64,000 bases of DNA from contig JBKEDB010000004.1 of the NCBI GenBank assembly GCA_047975195.1, positions 1 through 64,000 on the forward strand. Reading direction: 5' to 3'. This DNA is from Cumulibacter sp047975195 (GTDB taxonomy: Bacteria > Actinomycetota > Actinomycetes > Mycobacteriales > Antricoccaceae). Within the stretch, counting starts at the first letter, position 1; each line of letters opens with the position of its first letter. Positions 1-7,756 of this stretch are shown here, piece after piece. Under the pieces are notes generated by a model. It saw nothing but the letters and a program-made list of their open reading frames with translations, made no database searches and was not told where the DNA came from. A program made the position numbers and the translations under genes.

Positions 1-82
1 AGACGCGGTCGATCTTGCTCTTCAAATCTCCGATGATCACGGATGTCACTGTAGTAAGCGCCGAGCGCTGAGAAACCGTCAT
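1..82 (-). CDS. Probable type I restriction-modification methyltransferase (HsdM), N-terminus only
   Basis: Only the first 27 codons lie in the window; the gene runs off the left edge. The ATG at 82 follows a good ribosome site (AGGAAGG on the minus strand). The peptide begins MTVSQRSALT and ends in GDLKSKIDRV. The last stretch resembles the start of HsdM subunits, where a 'LKSKIDRIWD' stretch precedes the conserved FWSGGI region. HsdM transfers methyl groups to adenine in type I restriction-modification systems and works with HsdS and HsdR, which would lie further left. This is a family call from a short peptide, so it is tentative; another protein with a similar N-terminus is possible. Confidence 0.45.
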   Translation of the reverse strand, partial: MTVSQRSALTTVTSVIIGDLKSKIDRV

Positions 83-171
83 ATCAGGCCTTCCTGCTGG
101 CGGCCCGTCCGCGCAGCCCAACAGCATGCCGCGCCGGTCTGACAAAACTGATGTGCTGGTTGGCGGCTAGG

Positions 172-188
172 CTGACGAATTACGTCAG
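172..188. promoter_or_regulatory. Operator-like inverted repeat upstream of the VOC gene
   Basis: CTGACG, a 5-base spacer, then CGTCAG: two perfect 6-base arms, 41 bases upstream of the VOC-family start codon. The size and position suit a repressor site, but no regulator is identified and no clear -35/-10 pair was seen beside it. Confidence 0.3.
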
Positions 189-229
189 ACCCGAAGTACG
201 TTCAGCGTCCCAGGTGGGAGACTGAGTCG

Positions 230-628
230 ATGCTTGGTCATCTCGGAATCAACGTGCCGGACTTGGCTGCGGCCAAGGCTTACTACGACGACCTGATGCC
301 GCTCCTCGGGTTTACGCCCTTCCTGGTTGCCGATGATGAAGTCGCCTATCGGCCTGCAGGTGGGAAGCCTGGCACCTTAGTCTTCCTCTATCCATCTGCG
401 GTGCCGTCGGACTACTCGAAGGAGGCGACCGGTTTATAGCACCTCGCGTTCATGGTCAGGACGCGCTCCGCGGTGCACGCCGTCCACCACCACGTCCTGG
501 AACGGGGCGGGGCCGTGGTTCATGACCCGCAAGAATTCGCGCAGTATCCGCCGCCGTATTTCGCCACCTTCTGGCTCGACCCGTTCGGGCTCATGCTAGA
601 AGCGGTCTGCCATTACGACGCCGACTGA
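230..628 (+). pseudogene. VOC/glyoxalase-family protein interrupted by an in-frame TAG
   Basis: The frame opens with MLGHLGINVPDLAAAKAYYD, the usual first beta-alpha unit of a vicinal-oxygen-chelate (glyoxalase/bleomycin-resistance) protein. It meets a TAG at 437-439 (codon 70), then continues in the same frame to a TGA at 626-628. After the stop the frame reads HLAFMVRTRS and ends with FWLDPFGLMLEAVCHYD, a normal VOC C-terminus with the metal-side Glu. Without the stop the protein would be 132 residues, the usual size for a single VOC subunit. Family members carry Gln-His at this spot, so a CAG to TAG change is the simplest explanation. No indel is needed. It could be a real amber mutation or a base error. 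Substrate unknown. Confidence 0.75.
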
Positions 629-706
629 ACCGGCCGCCCCGCGCCTGAGACACCCTCGCGACACCGTGGTGGATTCCGCTCACTCAAGTGGGATTGATGC
701 AGCAAA

Positions 707-764
707 AGCGGGGCTGCCTCACGAGAGCGGGCTTAAGACCCTGCTCTGGCAAGACAACCCCGCT
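707..764. terminator. Nested hairpins downstream of glnA and the VOC gene
   Basis: An inner hairpin at 724-747 (8 pairs including one G-T, 8-base loop) sits inside an outer stem (707-716 with 755-764, 9 of 10 pairs). The 245-base stretch between the VOC frame and the end of glnA has no convincing gene. The two flanking genes converge here, so a two-way terminator is likely. No U-tract is present, which is common in GC-rich actinobacteria. Confidence 0.45.
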
Positions 765-873
765 CTGCAACGAGAAATCCGCCGTGGCGACTCAACCGCG
801 CCGTCGCAAGACCAGCCGCTGTGGCGAGATGCGACACCACCCCGCTTTGTGGAGGTGACTAGGTTGTGACGAC

Positions 874-2298
874 TTAGATGTCGAAGTACATCGCGAACTC
901 GTGCGGGTGCGGACGCAGTCGCACCGGGTCGATCTCGTTCTCGCGCTTGTAGCGGATCCACGTCTCGATCAGGTCCTCGGTGAACACGCCACCTTCGAGC
1001 AGGTAATCGTGGTCCTCTTCGAGTGCATCCAGGACGCCGGGGAGGCTGTCCGGAACCTGCGGGATGTTGGCGGCCTCGTCCGGCGGGAGCTCGTAGAGGT
1101 CCTTGTCGATCGGCTCGGCCGGCTCGATTCGGTTACGAATGCCGTCCAGGCCGGCCATCATCTGCGCGGCGAACGCGAGGTACGGGTTGCAGGACGGGTC
1201 CGGCACCCGGAATTCGACGCGCTTAGCCTTCGGGTTGTTACCAGTGATCGGGATGCGGATACACGCCGAACGGTTGCGCTGTGAGTAGACCAGATTGACC
1301 GGAGCCTCGTAGCCGGGCACCAAGCGGTGGAAGCTGTTCAGCGTCGGGTTAGTGAATGCCAGCAGCGACGGGGCGTGGTGCAGTAGGCCACCGATGTACC
1401 AGCGAGCCTCATCCGAGAGGCCGGCGTACCCAGTCTCGCTGTGGAACAGCGGCTTGCCGTCCTTCCACAGCGACTGGTGGGTGTGCATCCCGGAACCGTT
1501 GTCGCCGTACAGCGGCTTCGGCATAAAGGTGACAGTCTTGCCGGCTGCAGACGCGGTGTTCTTGATGATGTATTTGAACAGCATCATGTCGTCGCCGGCG
1601 TGCAGCAGCGAGTTGAACTTGTAGTTGATCTCGGCCTGACCGCCAGTGCCCACCTCGTGGTGCGCGCGCTCGATCTCGAAGCCGGCCGCCTGAAGGTTCA
1701 GCGTCATCGAGTCGCGCAGGTCGCCATAGTGGTCGTACGGCGCGACGGGGAAGTAGCCGCCCTTCGGGCGGACCTTGTATCCCTTGTTGCCGCCTTCTTC
1801 CTCACGGCCGGTGTTCCAGTAGCCGGAGTCAGAATCGACTTCGTAGAACGATTCGTTCATCTTGTCGGTCGAATAACGGACCGAGTCGAAGACGTAGAAC
1901 TCCGCCTCGGCGCCGAAGAAGGCGCCGTCGGCGATACCCGATGAGGTGAGGTACTCCTCGGCCTTGCGTGCCACGTTGCGTGGGTCACGGCTGTAGGGCT
2001 CGCGGGTGATCGGGTCGTGTACGAAGAAGTTGATGATCACGGTCTTCGCGGCCCGGAACTGGTCGACGGTTGCGGTCTTGACGTCAGGCAGCAGCAGCAT
2101 GTCCGACTCGTGAATTTCCTGGAATCCACGCACGGAGGAGCCGTCGAACGCCAGCCCGTCCTCGAACATCTCCTCAACACCCGATGCCGGGATGGTGAAG
2201 TGCTGCATGACGCCGGGCAGGTCGCAGAAGCGGACGTCGATGAACTTTACGTCGTTCGCCTCGATGTACGAGACCAGCTCTTCCTTGGACTGAAACAT
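874..2298 (-). CDS. glnA: Glutamine synthetase, type I-beta
   Basis: Makes glutamine from glutamate, ammonia and ATP; the main entry of ammonia into metabolism, acting as a cytoplasmic dodecamer. The 474-residue length is standard for GSI. The N-terminal beta-grasp domain includes the FDGSSVRGF loop near residue 51. The ATP/glutamate site shows NGSGMHTHQS near 267 and the NRSACIRIP region near 342. The adenylylation loop KDLYELPP is present with Tyr402, which marks the GSI-beta subtype controlled by GlnE. The gene is transcribed leftward, is preceded by GGAGG, and lies downstream of the RDD gene on the same strand. A GlnR-type box 66 bases upstream points to nitrogen control. It corresponds to glnA1 of mycobacteria by sequence and neighbours. 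Confidence 0.97.
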   Translation of the reverse strand: MFQSKEELVSYIEANDVKFIDVRFCDLPGVMQHFTIPASGVEEMFEDGLAFDGSSVRGFQEIHESDMLLLPDVKTATVDQFRAAKTVIINFFVHDPITREPYSRDPRNVARKAEEYLTSSGIADGAFFGAEAEFYVFDSVRYSTDKMNESFYEVDSDSGYWNTGREEEGGNKGYKVRPKGGYFPVAPYDHYGDLRDSMTLNLQAAGFEIERAHHEVGTGGQAEINYKFNSLLHAGDDMMLFKYIIKNTASAAGKTVTFMPKPLYGDNGSGMHTHQSLWKDGKPLFHSETGYAGLSDEARWYIGGLLHHAPSLLAFTNPTLNSFHRLVPGYEAPVNLVYSQRNRSACIRIPITGNNPKAKRVEFRVPDPSCNPYLAFAAQMMAGLDGIRNRIEPAEPIDKDLYELPPDEAANIPQVPDSLPGVLDALEEDHDYLLEGGVFTEDLIETWIRYKRENEIDPVRLRPHPHEFAMYFDI

Positions 2299-2363
2299 TG
2301 ATCCTCCGTGTGGGTCGGTTCCTCGACCTTATCGAGTGAGCGTTGCTCACCCATGACTCGAAT

Positions 2364-2379
2364 GTTTCGGGCCTGTTAC
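2364..2379 (-). promoter_or_regulatory. GlnR-type operator upstream of glnA
   Basis: On the minus strand this reads GTAAC-AGGCCC-GAAAC. It matches the actinobacterial GlnR pattern GTnAC-n6-GaAAC exactly, and lies about 66 bases upstream of the glnA start. Only one clear box was seen; a second, degenerate half-site cannot be excluded. Confidence 0.65.
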
Positions 2380-2381
2380 AG

Positions 2382-2783
2382 CTATCGTGCATTCACGACG
2401 ACTGTGCCCGCTGCTTTGTCGTGCAATCCTCGCCGGTTCTGATCCATAAGGATCCCCGGAATCAACAGCATCAACAAGACGGTACGAATCGCAGCCTTGA
2501 CCAGCCCGAGACGCTGCCCCTCGAATTCGCTCGCCAAGCCGATGCCCACCATCGTCATCCCGGGCGTGCGGCCGAAGAATGCGGTGGTGAGGGTATAGAT
2601 CAAGAACAGCGAGAGCAGCGACCAATTACGTGGGAATTCGGGTGCGGTGAAAATCCAGGTAATGGCGCCGGCGAGGAGACAGTCGATGACGAGCGCGCCG
2701 ACACGCGAGCCGATCGTCGCCACCGACGCCATTCCAGTGCGCGGCAGCCCCAGATCCGCGCCGGGGTACTCGACTTCAGCCAT
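2382..2783 (-). CDS. RDD-family membrane protein
   Basis: A 133-residue protein with an RDD domain. The Arg-Val-Gly-Ala-Leu-Val-Ile-Asp segment near residue 27 holds the family's charged residues at the start of the first membrane helix. Further hydrophobic helices lie near 33-47, 55-70 and 98-112, and an RGLHDKAAGT motif lies near the end. RDD proteins are small membrane proteins of mostly unknown role. It starts 9 bases after the end of the DUF4191 gene on the same strand, so the two are probably co-transcribed. The same pair lies beside glnA1 in mycobacteria (recalled as Rv2219A/Rv2219). Function not inferred. Confidence 0.88.
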   Translation of the reverse strand: MAEVEYPGADLGLPRTGMASVATIGSRVGALVIDCLLAGAITWIFTAPEFPRNWSLLSLFLIYTLTTAFFGRTPGMTMVGIGLASEFEGQRLGLVKAAIRTVLLMLLIPGILMDQNRRGLHDKAAGTVVVNAR

Positions 2784-2792
2784 CGTAGTTCG

Positions 2793-3593
2793 CTACTGGC
2801 CCATACCGCGACGACGCATTTGGCGGTTGGTGACTTCCATCTTGCGTCCGCCGGGCATCGGGCCCTTGGGCAGCGGCATCTTAGGCGAAGCGACAGCCTG
2901 CAGGCGCTTCTCCAATGCCCGAATCTGTGCGCCTTGGATATTGCGCGGCAGTTTCATCACGTGCTTGTTCAACTTCTTCAACGTGACCTCGCCGGCGTCG
3001 GCGTCCTCGCCGACGACCACCGTGTAGATCGGCGTCTCGCCGACGACACGTGCAATGCGCTTCTTCTCCTGGCCGATCAGGCTGCCGATTCGATGTTTGT
3101 TCTCGCCCTCACCCACGAGGACGATTCCCGGGCGGCCGATTACTCGGTGCACCAAGTCCTGTGTGGCTGACACACTGACCGCCTGGCTGATGCGCCAATC
3201 ACCGCGCATCTGATCCAGCGCCCAGGAGGCTGCGCCGGGACGACCCTCCGCTTGCCGGTACGTCGTCTTGCGCGCTCGCATGCCGAACACGACCATGCCG
3301 CCCAGCAGTCCCAGCAGCAGACCGGCCACGATGGCCAGGACGACGCCGAGGATCCCGGTTCCTGCCAGCAGGAGCATTCCCCAGAAGCCGATCAGGAAGC
3401 CGAGGATGGCCGTGCCCAGGATCCAGATCCCCAGTTTCGGATCGTTGGGCTTCAGGAGTTTGTACGCCTGCCACAACTCGCGAGTGCGTGCGAACCGCTT
3501 CTTCTTCGGAGCATCATCCGACTTGCGCGAGCCGCGCCTAAAAAACTTCAACCCGCGCTTCGCGCTGCTGGAGTCTGCTGTCTTTTTCGCCAT
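2793..3593 (-). CDS. DUF4191-family membrane protein
   Basis: A 266-residue protein with a basic N-terminus, a pair of hydrophobic helices at about residues 55-105 that are rich in Gly/Leu, and a soluble C-terminal part that ends in a Lys/Arg/Met/Gly-rich tail (RQMRRRGMGQ). This layout matches DUF4191, an actinobacterial family found between lipA and glnA. No enzymatic motif is visible. It is followed closely by the RDD gene. In mycobacteria lipB-lipA lie just upstream; here a Lys/Ala-rich gene does instead. Function unknown. Confidence 0.85.
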   Translation of the reverse strand: MAKKTADSSSAKRGLKFFRRGSRKSDDAPKKKRFARTRELWQAYKLLKPNDPKLGIWILGTAILGFLIGFWGMLLLAGTGILGVVLAIVAGLLLGLLGGMVVFGMRARKTTYRQAEGRPGAASWALDQMRGDWRISQAVSVSATQDLVHRVIGRPGIVLVGEGENKHRIGSLIGQEKKRIARVVGETPIYTVVVGEDADAGEVTLKKLNKHVMKLPRNIQGAQIRALEKRLQAVASPKMPLPKGPMPGGRKMEVTNRQMRRRGMGQ

Positions 3594-3688
3594 AAGGACT
3601 TCAAGTCTAGTTGGTGCTCACGCGCGCTTGATGGGGACGGGCTGTGATGCGTCCCCAGGATTGGGCGCCGCACTCGGCGCACCAACGA

Positions 3689-3744
3689 TCTGCGGGGCAC
3701 TGAGTAACGCTATCGAACGACAGTGTTACTCAGTGCCCCGCAGA
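3689..3744. terminator. Long near-perfect hairpin, member of a 54-bp palindromic element family
   Basis: The arms begin CTGCGGGGCACTGAGTAAC and pair without mismatch for 19 bases, then continue for three more pairs including one G-T. One extra T-A pair closes the outside. The loop is about 10 bases. It lies between the end of the Lys/Ala-rich gene and the start of the DUF4191 gene, both leftward, so it probably terminates the former. The left arm matches the palindrome at 17034-17087 at 22 of 27 bases, and both cores are 54 bases long. Confidence 0.75.
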
Positions 3745-3781
3745 ATCACCGCAGACGGTGAGGTCCGACGGCGTACGTCGA

Positions 3782-4567
3782 TCAGTCCTCGTCCGGACGG
3801 CTGTGCCGACCGCCTTCCTCAGTGCGCGGCGAATCGGACGAAACGTCGGTGGACTCGTCCGTTGCCGTGGAGGTATCAGGAACCTCCGAGGGGGTCGGCC
3901 GTGGTGCCGGCTGCTGCCAGACGACGCCTTCGTCGGCCTTCATCTTGCGTACGACGACAGCGCCAGCACCTGCGAGAGCAAGCAACAGCGGCCACTTGCG
4001 ACGCTTCTTCTGCGCGCCGTTCGACTTGAGATCGGGAGCCTCGGCAGCGAGCGCGCGGGCTGCCTTCTTCGAAGCCTTCCTACCCTTGCGCCCAGTGGCC
4101 TTGGCCTCCTGCTTGGCGGCCGCTTTGGCCTCGGCGATTCCGGCTGCGGCAGCCATCAACTGCTCGTGGGCCTCGATACGTGCTGCCTTCGCCTTGGCGC
4201 GCGACGAGGTCTTTATCGCGGCCGCGCTGCGGCGCGAGCGGGCCAACTGATCGCGAGCGTCTTCGATCACCGGGGCGAGTGTTTCGCCGGTGCGGGCGGT
4301 GAAATGCGCGAGCGCTGCTTCGGTGCGTTCGATGGCCTTGCGGGTCTTCTTGTCGATCTTGACCTGCTTGATCTTCTTAGCCGCCTTGTCGGATTTCTTC
4401 GTCAGTTTTTGCTGCGCCTTAGCGGACTTCTTCGCGACCTTCCGCTGCGCGCGCTTGGCCGTCTTGGCCCCATCTTCGACGAGATCCTTGACCGACTCGG
4501 CGGCGTCGGAGGCCTTGTCAGATACCTCGGCGGCGAGATCCTGGAGACCGCTGGTCGTGCCCTTCAT
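3782..4567 (-). CDS. Lys/Ala-rich single-pass membrane protein of unknown function
   Basis: 261 residues from an ATG at 4567 that has GGAGG about 10 bases upstream; longer upstream frames lack support. Residues 1-180 are rich in Lys, Ala, Glu and Arg with no Gly/Pro breaks, and look like a long charged helix or coiled coil with histone-like KKAAKK runs. One hydrophobic helix (WPLLLALAGAGAVVV) follows near 195-210. The C-terminal tail is rich in Pro, Ser, Thr and acidic residues. The order suggests a protein anchored near its C-terminus with a large basic domain on one face of the membrane. Not recognised as a named family. It is followed by a strong terminator, so it is probably a single-gene unit. 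Confidence 0.7.
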   Translation of the reverse strand: MKGTTSGLQDLAAEVSDKASDAAESVKDLVEDGAKTAKRAQRKVAKKSAKAQQKLTKKSDKAAKKIKQVKIDKKTRKAIERTEAALAHFTARTGETLAPVIEDARDQLARSRRSAAAIKTSSRAKAKAARIEAHEQLMAAAAGIAEAKAAAKQEAKATGRKGRKASKKAARALAAEAPDLKSNGAQKKRRKWPLLLALAGAGAVVVRKMKADEGVVWQQPAPRPTPSEVPDTSTATDESTDVSSDSPRTEEGGRHSRPDED

Positions 4568-4760
4568 AGGTGACGTACCTCCACAGGGTTGGTTGCACGG
4601 TTGGTACTCACCCCATCTAACCTCACCTGGCCGCGAAGGGGGAATCACTTTGCCTCGGCGGTATGCTGAGTTCGATGGCTGAGCGATGTGTGGTCCGCGG
4701 CCGCGGACCCGTCGCGAGCCGCACCGGACCGCGGTCGTTCGGGTTTCGGCGTGCAGGGCG

Positions 4761-4790
4761 TCCCTACGCTCATCGGCGTGGGGATTTTTT
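4761..4790 (+). promoter_or_regulatory. Intrinsic terminator in the leuS leader (candidate attenuator)
   Basis: TCCCTACGC pairs with GCGTGGGGA (9 pairs, one G-T) around a 6-base loop and is followed at once by TTTTTT at 4785-4790. This is the only textbook U-tract terminator seen in the window. It lies 62 bases before the leuS start and inside its roughly 280-base leader, so it probably attenuates leuS rather than ending an upstream gene, since the upstream gene is divergent. An 18-base palindrome at 4692-4709 (GGTCCGCGGCCGCGGACC) lies earlier in the leader and could form a competing structure. Confidence 0.65.
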
Positions 4791-4851
4791 ATGCCCGTCG
4801 AGTGCCCAACCCGCGTCCGGTGAGTAGCCACAGAAGAGCAGAGGAAGATAC

Positions 4852-7701
4852 GTGAGCCAGACCAGCGACGTCCCAGCACACCGGTATAACGCTGCGGTGG
4901 CCGAGCAGATCGAACTCGGCTGGCAGGACCGATGGGAGTCAGAGGGCACCTTCCACACACCGAACCCTGCAGGTGCGCTCGCCGATGGGTTCGAGCAGGT
5001 TGCGCAACGTGATCACCTATACGTGAACGATATGTTTCCGTACCCGTCCGGCGCCGGTCTGCACGTCGGCCATCCACTCGGCTTTATCGGCACCGACGTG
5101 TTCGCTCGCTTCCAGCGGATGAATGGTTACAACGTGCTGCACACGATGGGCTTTGATGCATTCGGCCTGCCCGCCGAGCAGTACGCCGTGGAAACCGGTC
5201 AACATCCGCGGATTACCACCGAAGCGAACATCGCGACGTACCGCCGCCAATTGCGCCGACTCGGATTAGGCCACGATCCACGACGATCGGTCTCAACGAC
5301 GGATGTCGACTACTACAAGTGGACGCAATGGATCTTCTTGCAAGTCTTCAACTCTTGGTACGACGACGTCGCTCAGAAGGCCCGACCGATTGATGAGCTG
5401 ATCGGTGAGTTTGCCACGGGCACCCGCACGGAGGGGTTGCCCGAGGGGCGTGCGTGGGCAGAACTCACGGACGCCGAACAGCGGGGCGTCATCGATGACC
5501 ATCGGTTGGCGTACATCTCCGAGGCGCCGGTGAACTGGTGCCCCGGGCTGGGCACCGTGCTCGCCAACGAAGAGGTCACCGCAGACGGCCGTAGCGAACG
5601 TGGCAATTTCCCGGTGTTCAAGCGCCCCCTCAAGCAGTGGATGATGCGGATCACCTCGTACGCCGATCGGCTCCTTGCTGACTTGGACCGCCTGGACTGG
5701 CCGGACAAGGTTCGCGCCATGCAGCGCAACTGGATCGGGCGCTCGGAGGGTGCGAACGTGCGGTTCGCCTCTGTCGCCGGGGACCTCGAGGTGTTCACCA
5801 CCCGCCCCGACACGCTGTTCGGCGCGACGTTCGTCGCGATCTCACCCGAGCACGCGTTCGTATCGGCGCTGACTGCTGCGGCCTGGCCCGAGCAGACCCC
5901 GTCGGCGTGGACGGGCGGCGCGGCCGATCCCCTTGACGCGGTTGGCCAGTACCAAACGGCAGCAGCGGCGCAGAGTGACGCTGACCGGCAGGCCGACGAC
6001 AAGGCGAAGACGGGCGTATTCACCGGCGAGTACGCCACCAACCCGCTGACGGGTAAGAAGTTGCCGATATTCGTGGCCGACTATGTGCTGATGGGCTACG
6101 GCACCGGCGCGATCATGGCGGTACCCGGTCAGGATCAACGCGACTGGGACTTCGCCACGAAGTACGACCTACCGATCGTGCGCACCGTGCAGCCGAGCGA
6201 GGGGTTTGACGGCGAGGCTTACACCGGCGATGGACCGGCGATCAACTCTGCCCGTGAGGACGGGTCGCTGGACATCAATGGGATGGGCGTCGTCGAGGCC
6301 AAGCGCACCGTCATTGACTGGCTGGATGAGCGTGGGCTCGGCAAGTCCACAGTCACCTACAAGCTGCGCGACTGGCTCTTTAGCCGCCAGCGTTACTGGG
6401 GCGAGCCGTTCCCGATCGTGTACGACGAGTCGGGTATGCCACACGCTCTACCGGAGTCGATGCTGCCCGTCGAACTGCCGGAAGTTGACGACTTCTCGCC
6501 GCGCACCGGCGATCCGAACGACGCGATGAGTGAGCCGGAGCCGCCGCTGGGGCGCAACACCGAGTGGGCGAACGTCACCTTGGACCTCGGCGACGGACCA
6601 CGGCAGTACCGCCGCGAGTTGAACACTATGCCGCAGTGGGCTGGATCCTGCTGGTACGAATTGCGCTACCTCGACCCCACGAACTCGGAACGATTCGTCG
6701 GTGTGGAGAACGAGAAGTACTGGATGGGGCCGCGATCAACCGGCGACACCGGTGGTGTGGACCTCTACGTCGGCGGCGTCGAGCACGCCGTGCTGCACCT
6801 GTTGTACTCGCGGTTCTGGCACAAGGTCCTTTTTGATCTCGGGCATGTCACTAGCGAGGAGCCATTCCGACGGCTGTTCAACCAGGGCATGGTCACCGCT
6901 GCCTCGTACACCGACGACCGCGGAATGTACGTCCCTGCCGCCGAGGTCACTGAGCAGGACGGGCACTGGTACTTCCACGGCGCCGAGGTGAGCAGGCAGA
7001 ACGGCAAGATGGGCAAGTCGCTGAAGAACTCGGTGAGCCCGGATGAGATGTACGCCCTGTTCGGCGCGGACACGCTGCGCGTGTACGAGATGTTCACCGG
7101 TCCGATGGACCAATCACGTCCGTGGGAGACCAAAGACGTCGTGGGTAGCCAGCGGCTGTTGCAGCGGGTGTGGCGCAACGTCATCGACGAGGAGACGGGG
7201 GCCGTAACCGTCACCGAGGAGATCCCGACCGAGGAGTCGGTGCGCACGCTGCACAAGATGGTGCTGGCTGCTCGTGAGGGTATGGACACGTTGCGGTTTA
7301 ACATCGCGATTGCCAAGATCACCGAACTCAACAATCACATCACCGCCACCTACCCGCACGGCGCGCCGCGTGCGCTCATCGAGCCGCTGGTGCTCATGCT
7401 GGCACCGCTGGCCCCGCATCTGAGCGAGGAACTGTGGAGTCGACTCGGCCACGAGTCCTCGCTCGTATGGCACCCGTACCCGGTCGCGGACACCTCGTTG
7501 CTTGCCGACGAGACGATTGAGATTCCGGTGCAGATCAACGGTAAGGTCCGCGACACCGTCCAGATAGCCTCGGACGCCGACCGCGAGGCCATGGAGGCCT
7601 CTGCCCGCGCCAGCGAGAAGATCGCGGCCTTGATCGAGGGCAAGACCGAACGAAAGATCATCGTCGTACCGGGCAAGTTGGTCAACTTCGTCGTCGGCTG
7701 A
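4852..7701 (+). CDS. leuS: Leucyl-tRNA synthetase
   Basis: Charges tRNA-Leu with leucine using ATP; class Ia synthetase, cytoplasmic. It has 949 residues, typical for bacterial LeuRS. The class I signature HVGH is at 71-74, after YPSGAGL. The editing (CP1) domain lies roughly at 240-450 and includes the TTRPDTLFGAT segment. The second signature appears as KMGKS near 719. A C-terminal anticodon-binding domain and a VPGKLVNFVV tail complete the protein. GTG is the start, preceded by AGAGGAAG. The gene lies alone behind a leader with an intrinsic terminator, which suggests control by leucine or charged tRNA supply. Confidence 0.97.
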   Translation: MSQTSDVPAHRYNAAVAEQIELGWQDRWESEGTFHTPNPAGALADGFEQVAQRDHLYVNDMFPYPSGAGLHVGHPLGFIGTDVFARFQRMNGYNVLHTMGFDAFGLPAEQYAVETGQHPRITTEANIATYRRQLRRLGLGHDPRRSVSTTDVDYYKWTQWIFLQVFNSWYDDVAQKARPIDELIGEFATGTRTEGLPEGRAWAELTDAEQRGVIDDHRLAYISEAPVNWCPGLGTVLANEEVTADGRSERGNFPVFKRPLKQWMMRITSYADRLLADLDRLDWPDKVRAMQRNWIGRSEGANVRFASVAGDLEVFTTRPDTLFGATFVAISPEHAFVSALTAAAWPEQTPSAWTGGAADPLDAVGQYQTAAAAQSDADRQADDKAKTGVFTGEYATNPLTGKKLPIFVADYVLMGYGTGAIMAVPGQDQRDWDFATKYDLPIVRTVQPSEGFDGEAYTGDGPAINSAREDGSLDINGMGVVEAKRTVIDWLDERGLGKSTVTYKLRDWLFSRQRYWGEPFPIVYDESGMPHALPESMLPVELPEVDDFSPRTGDPNDAMSEPEPPLGRNTEWANVTLDLGDGPRQYRRELNTMPQWAGSCWYELRYLDPTNSERFVGVENEKYWMGPRSTGDTGGVDLYVGGVEHAVLHLLYSRFWHKVLFDLGHVTSEEPFRRLFNQGMVTAASYTDDRGMYVPAAEVTEQDGHWYFHGAEVSRQNGKMGKSLKNSVSPDEMYALFGADTLRVYEMFTGPMDQSRPWETKDVVGSQRLLQRVWRNVIDEETGAVTVTEEIPTEESVRTLHKMVLAAREGMDTLRFNIAIAKITELNNHITATYPHGAPRALIEPLVLMLAPLAPHLSEELWSRLGHESSLVWHPYPVADTSLLADETIEIPVQINGKVRDTVQIASDADREAMEASARASEKIAALIEGKTERKIIVVPGKLVNFVVG

Positions 7702-7756
7702 GTGGTCGGCTGTGGATAACTCGGATTGAGGCTTCGGCGGCGCCTAGCCTGGCCCC

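Noticed and set aside
2343..3170. 275-residue plus-strand frame
   Set aside because: Antisense to RDD and DUF4191 genes, which have clear family features.
4681..4790. T-box riboswitch upstream of leuS
   Set aside because: The stretch TGGTCCGCGG near 4691 and the CGTCCCT in the terminator recall a T-box, but the full T-box consensus is absent and no specifier loop was found.
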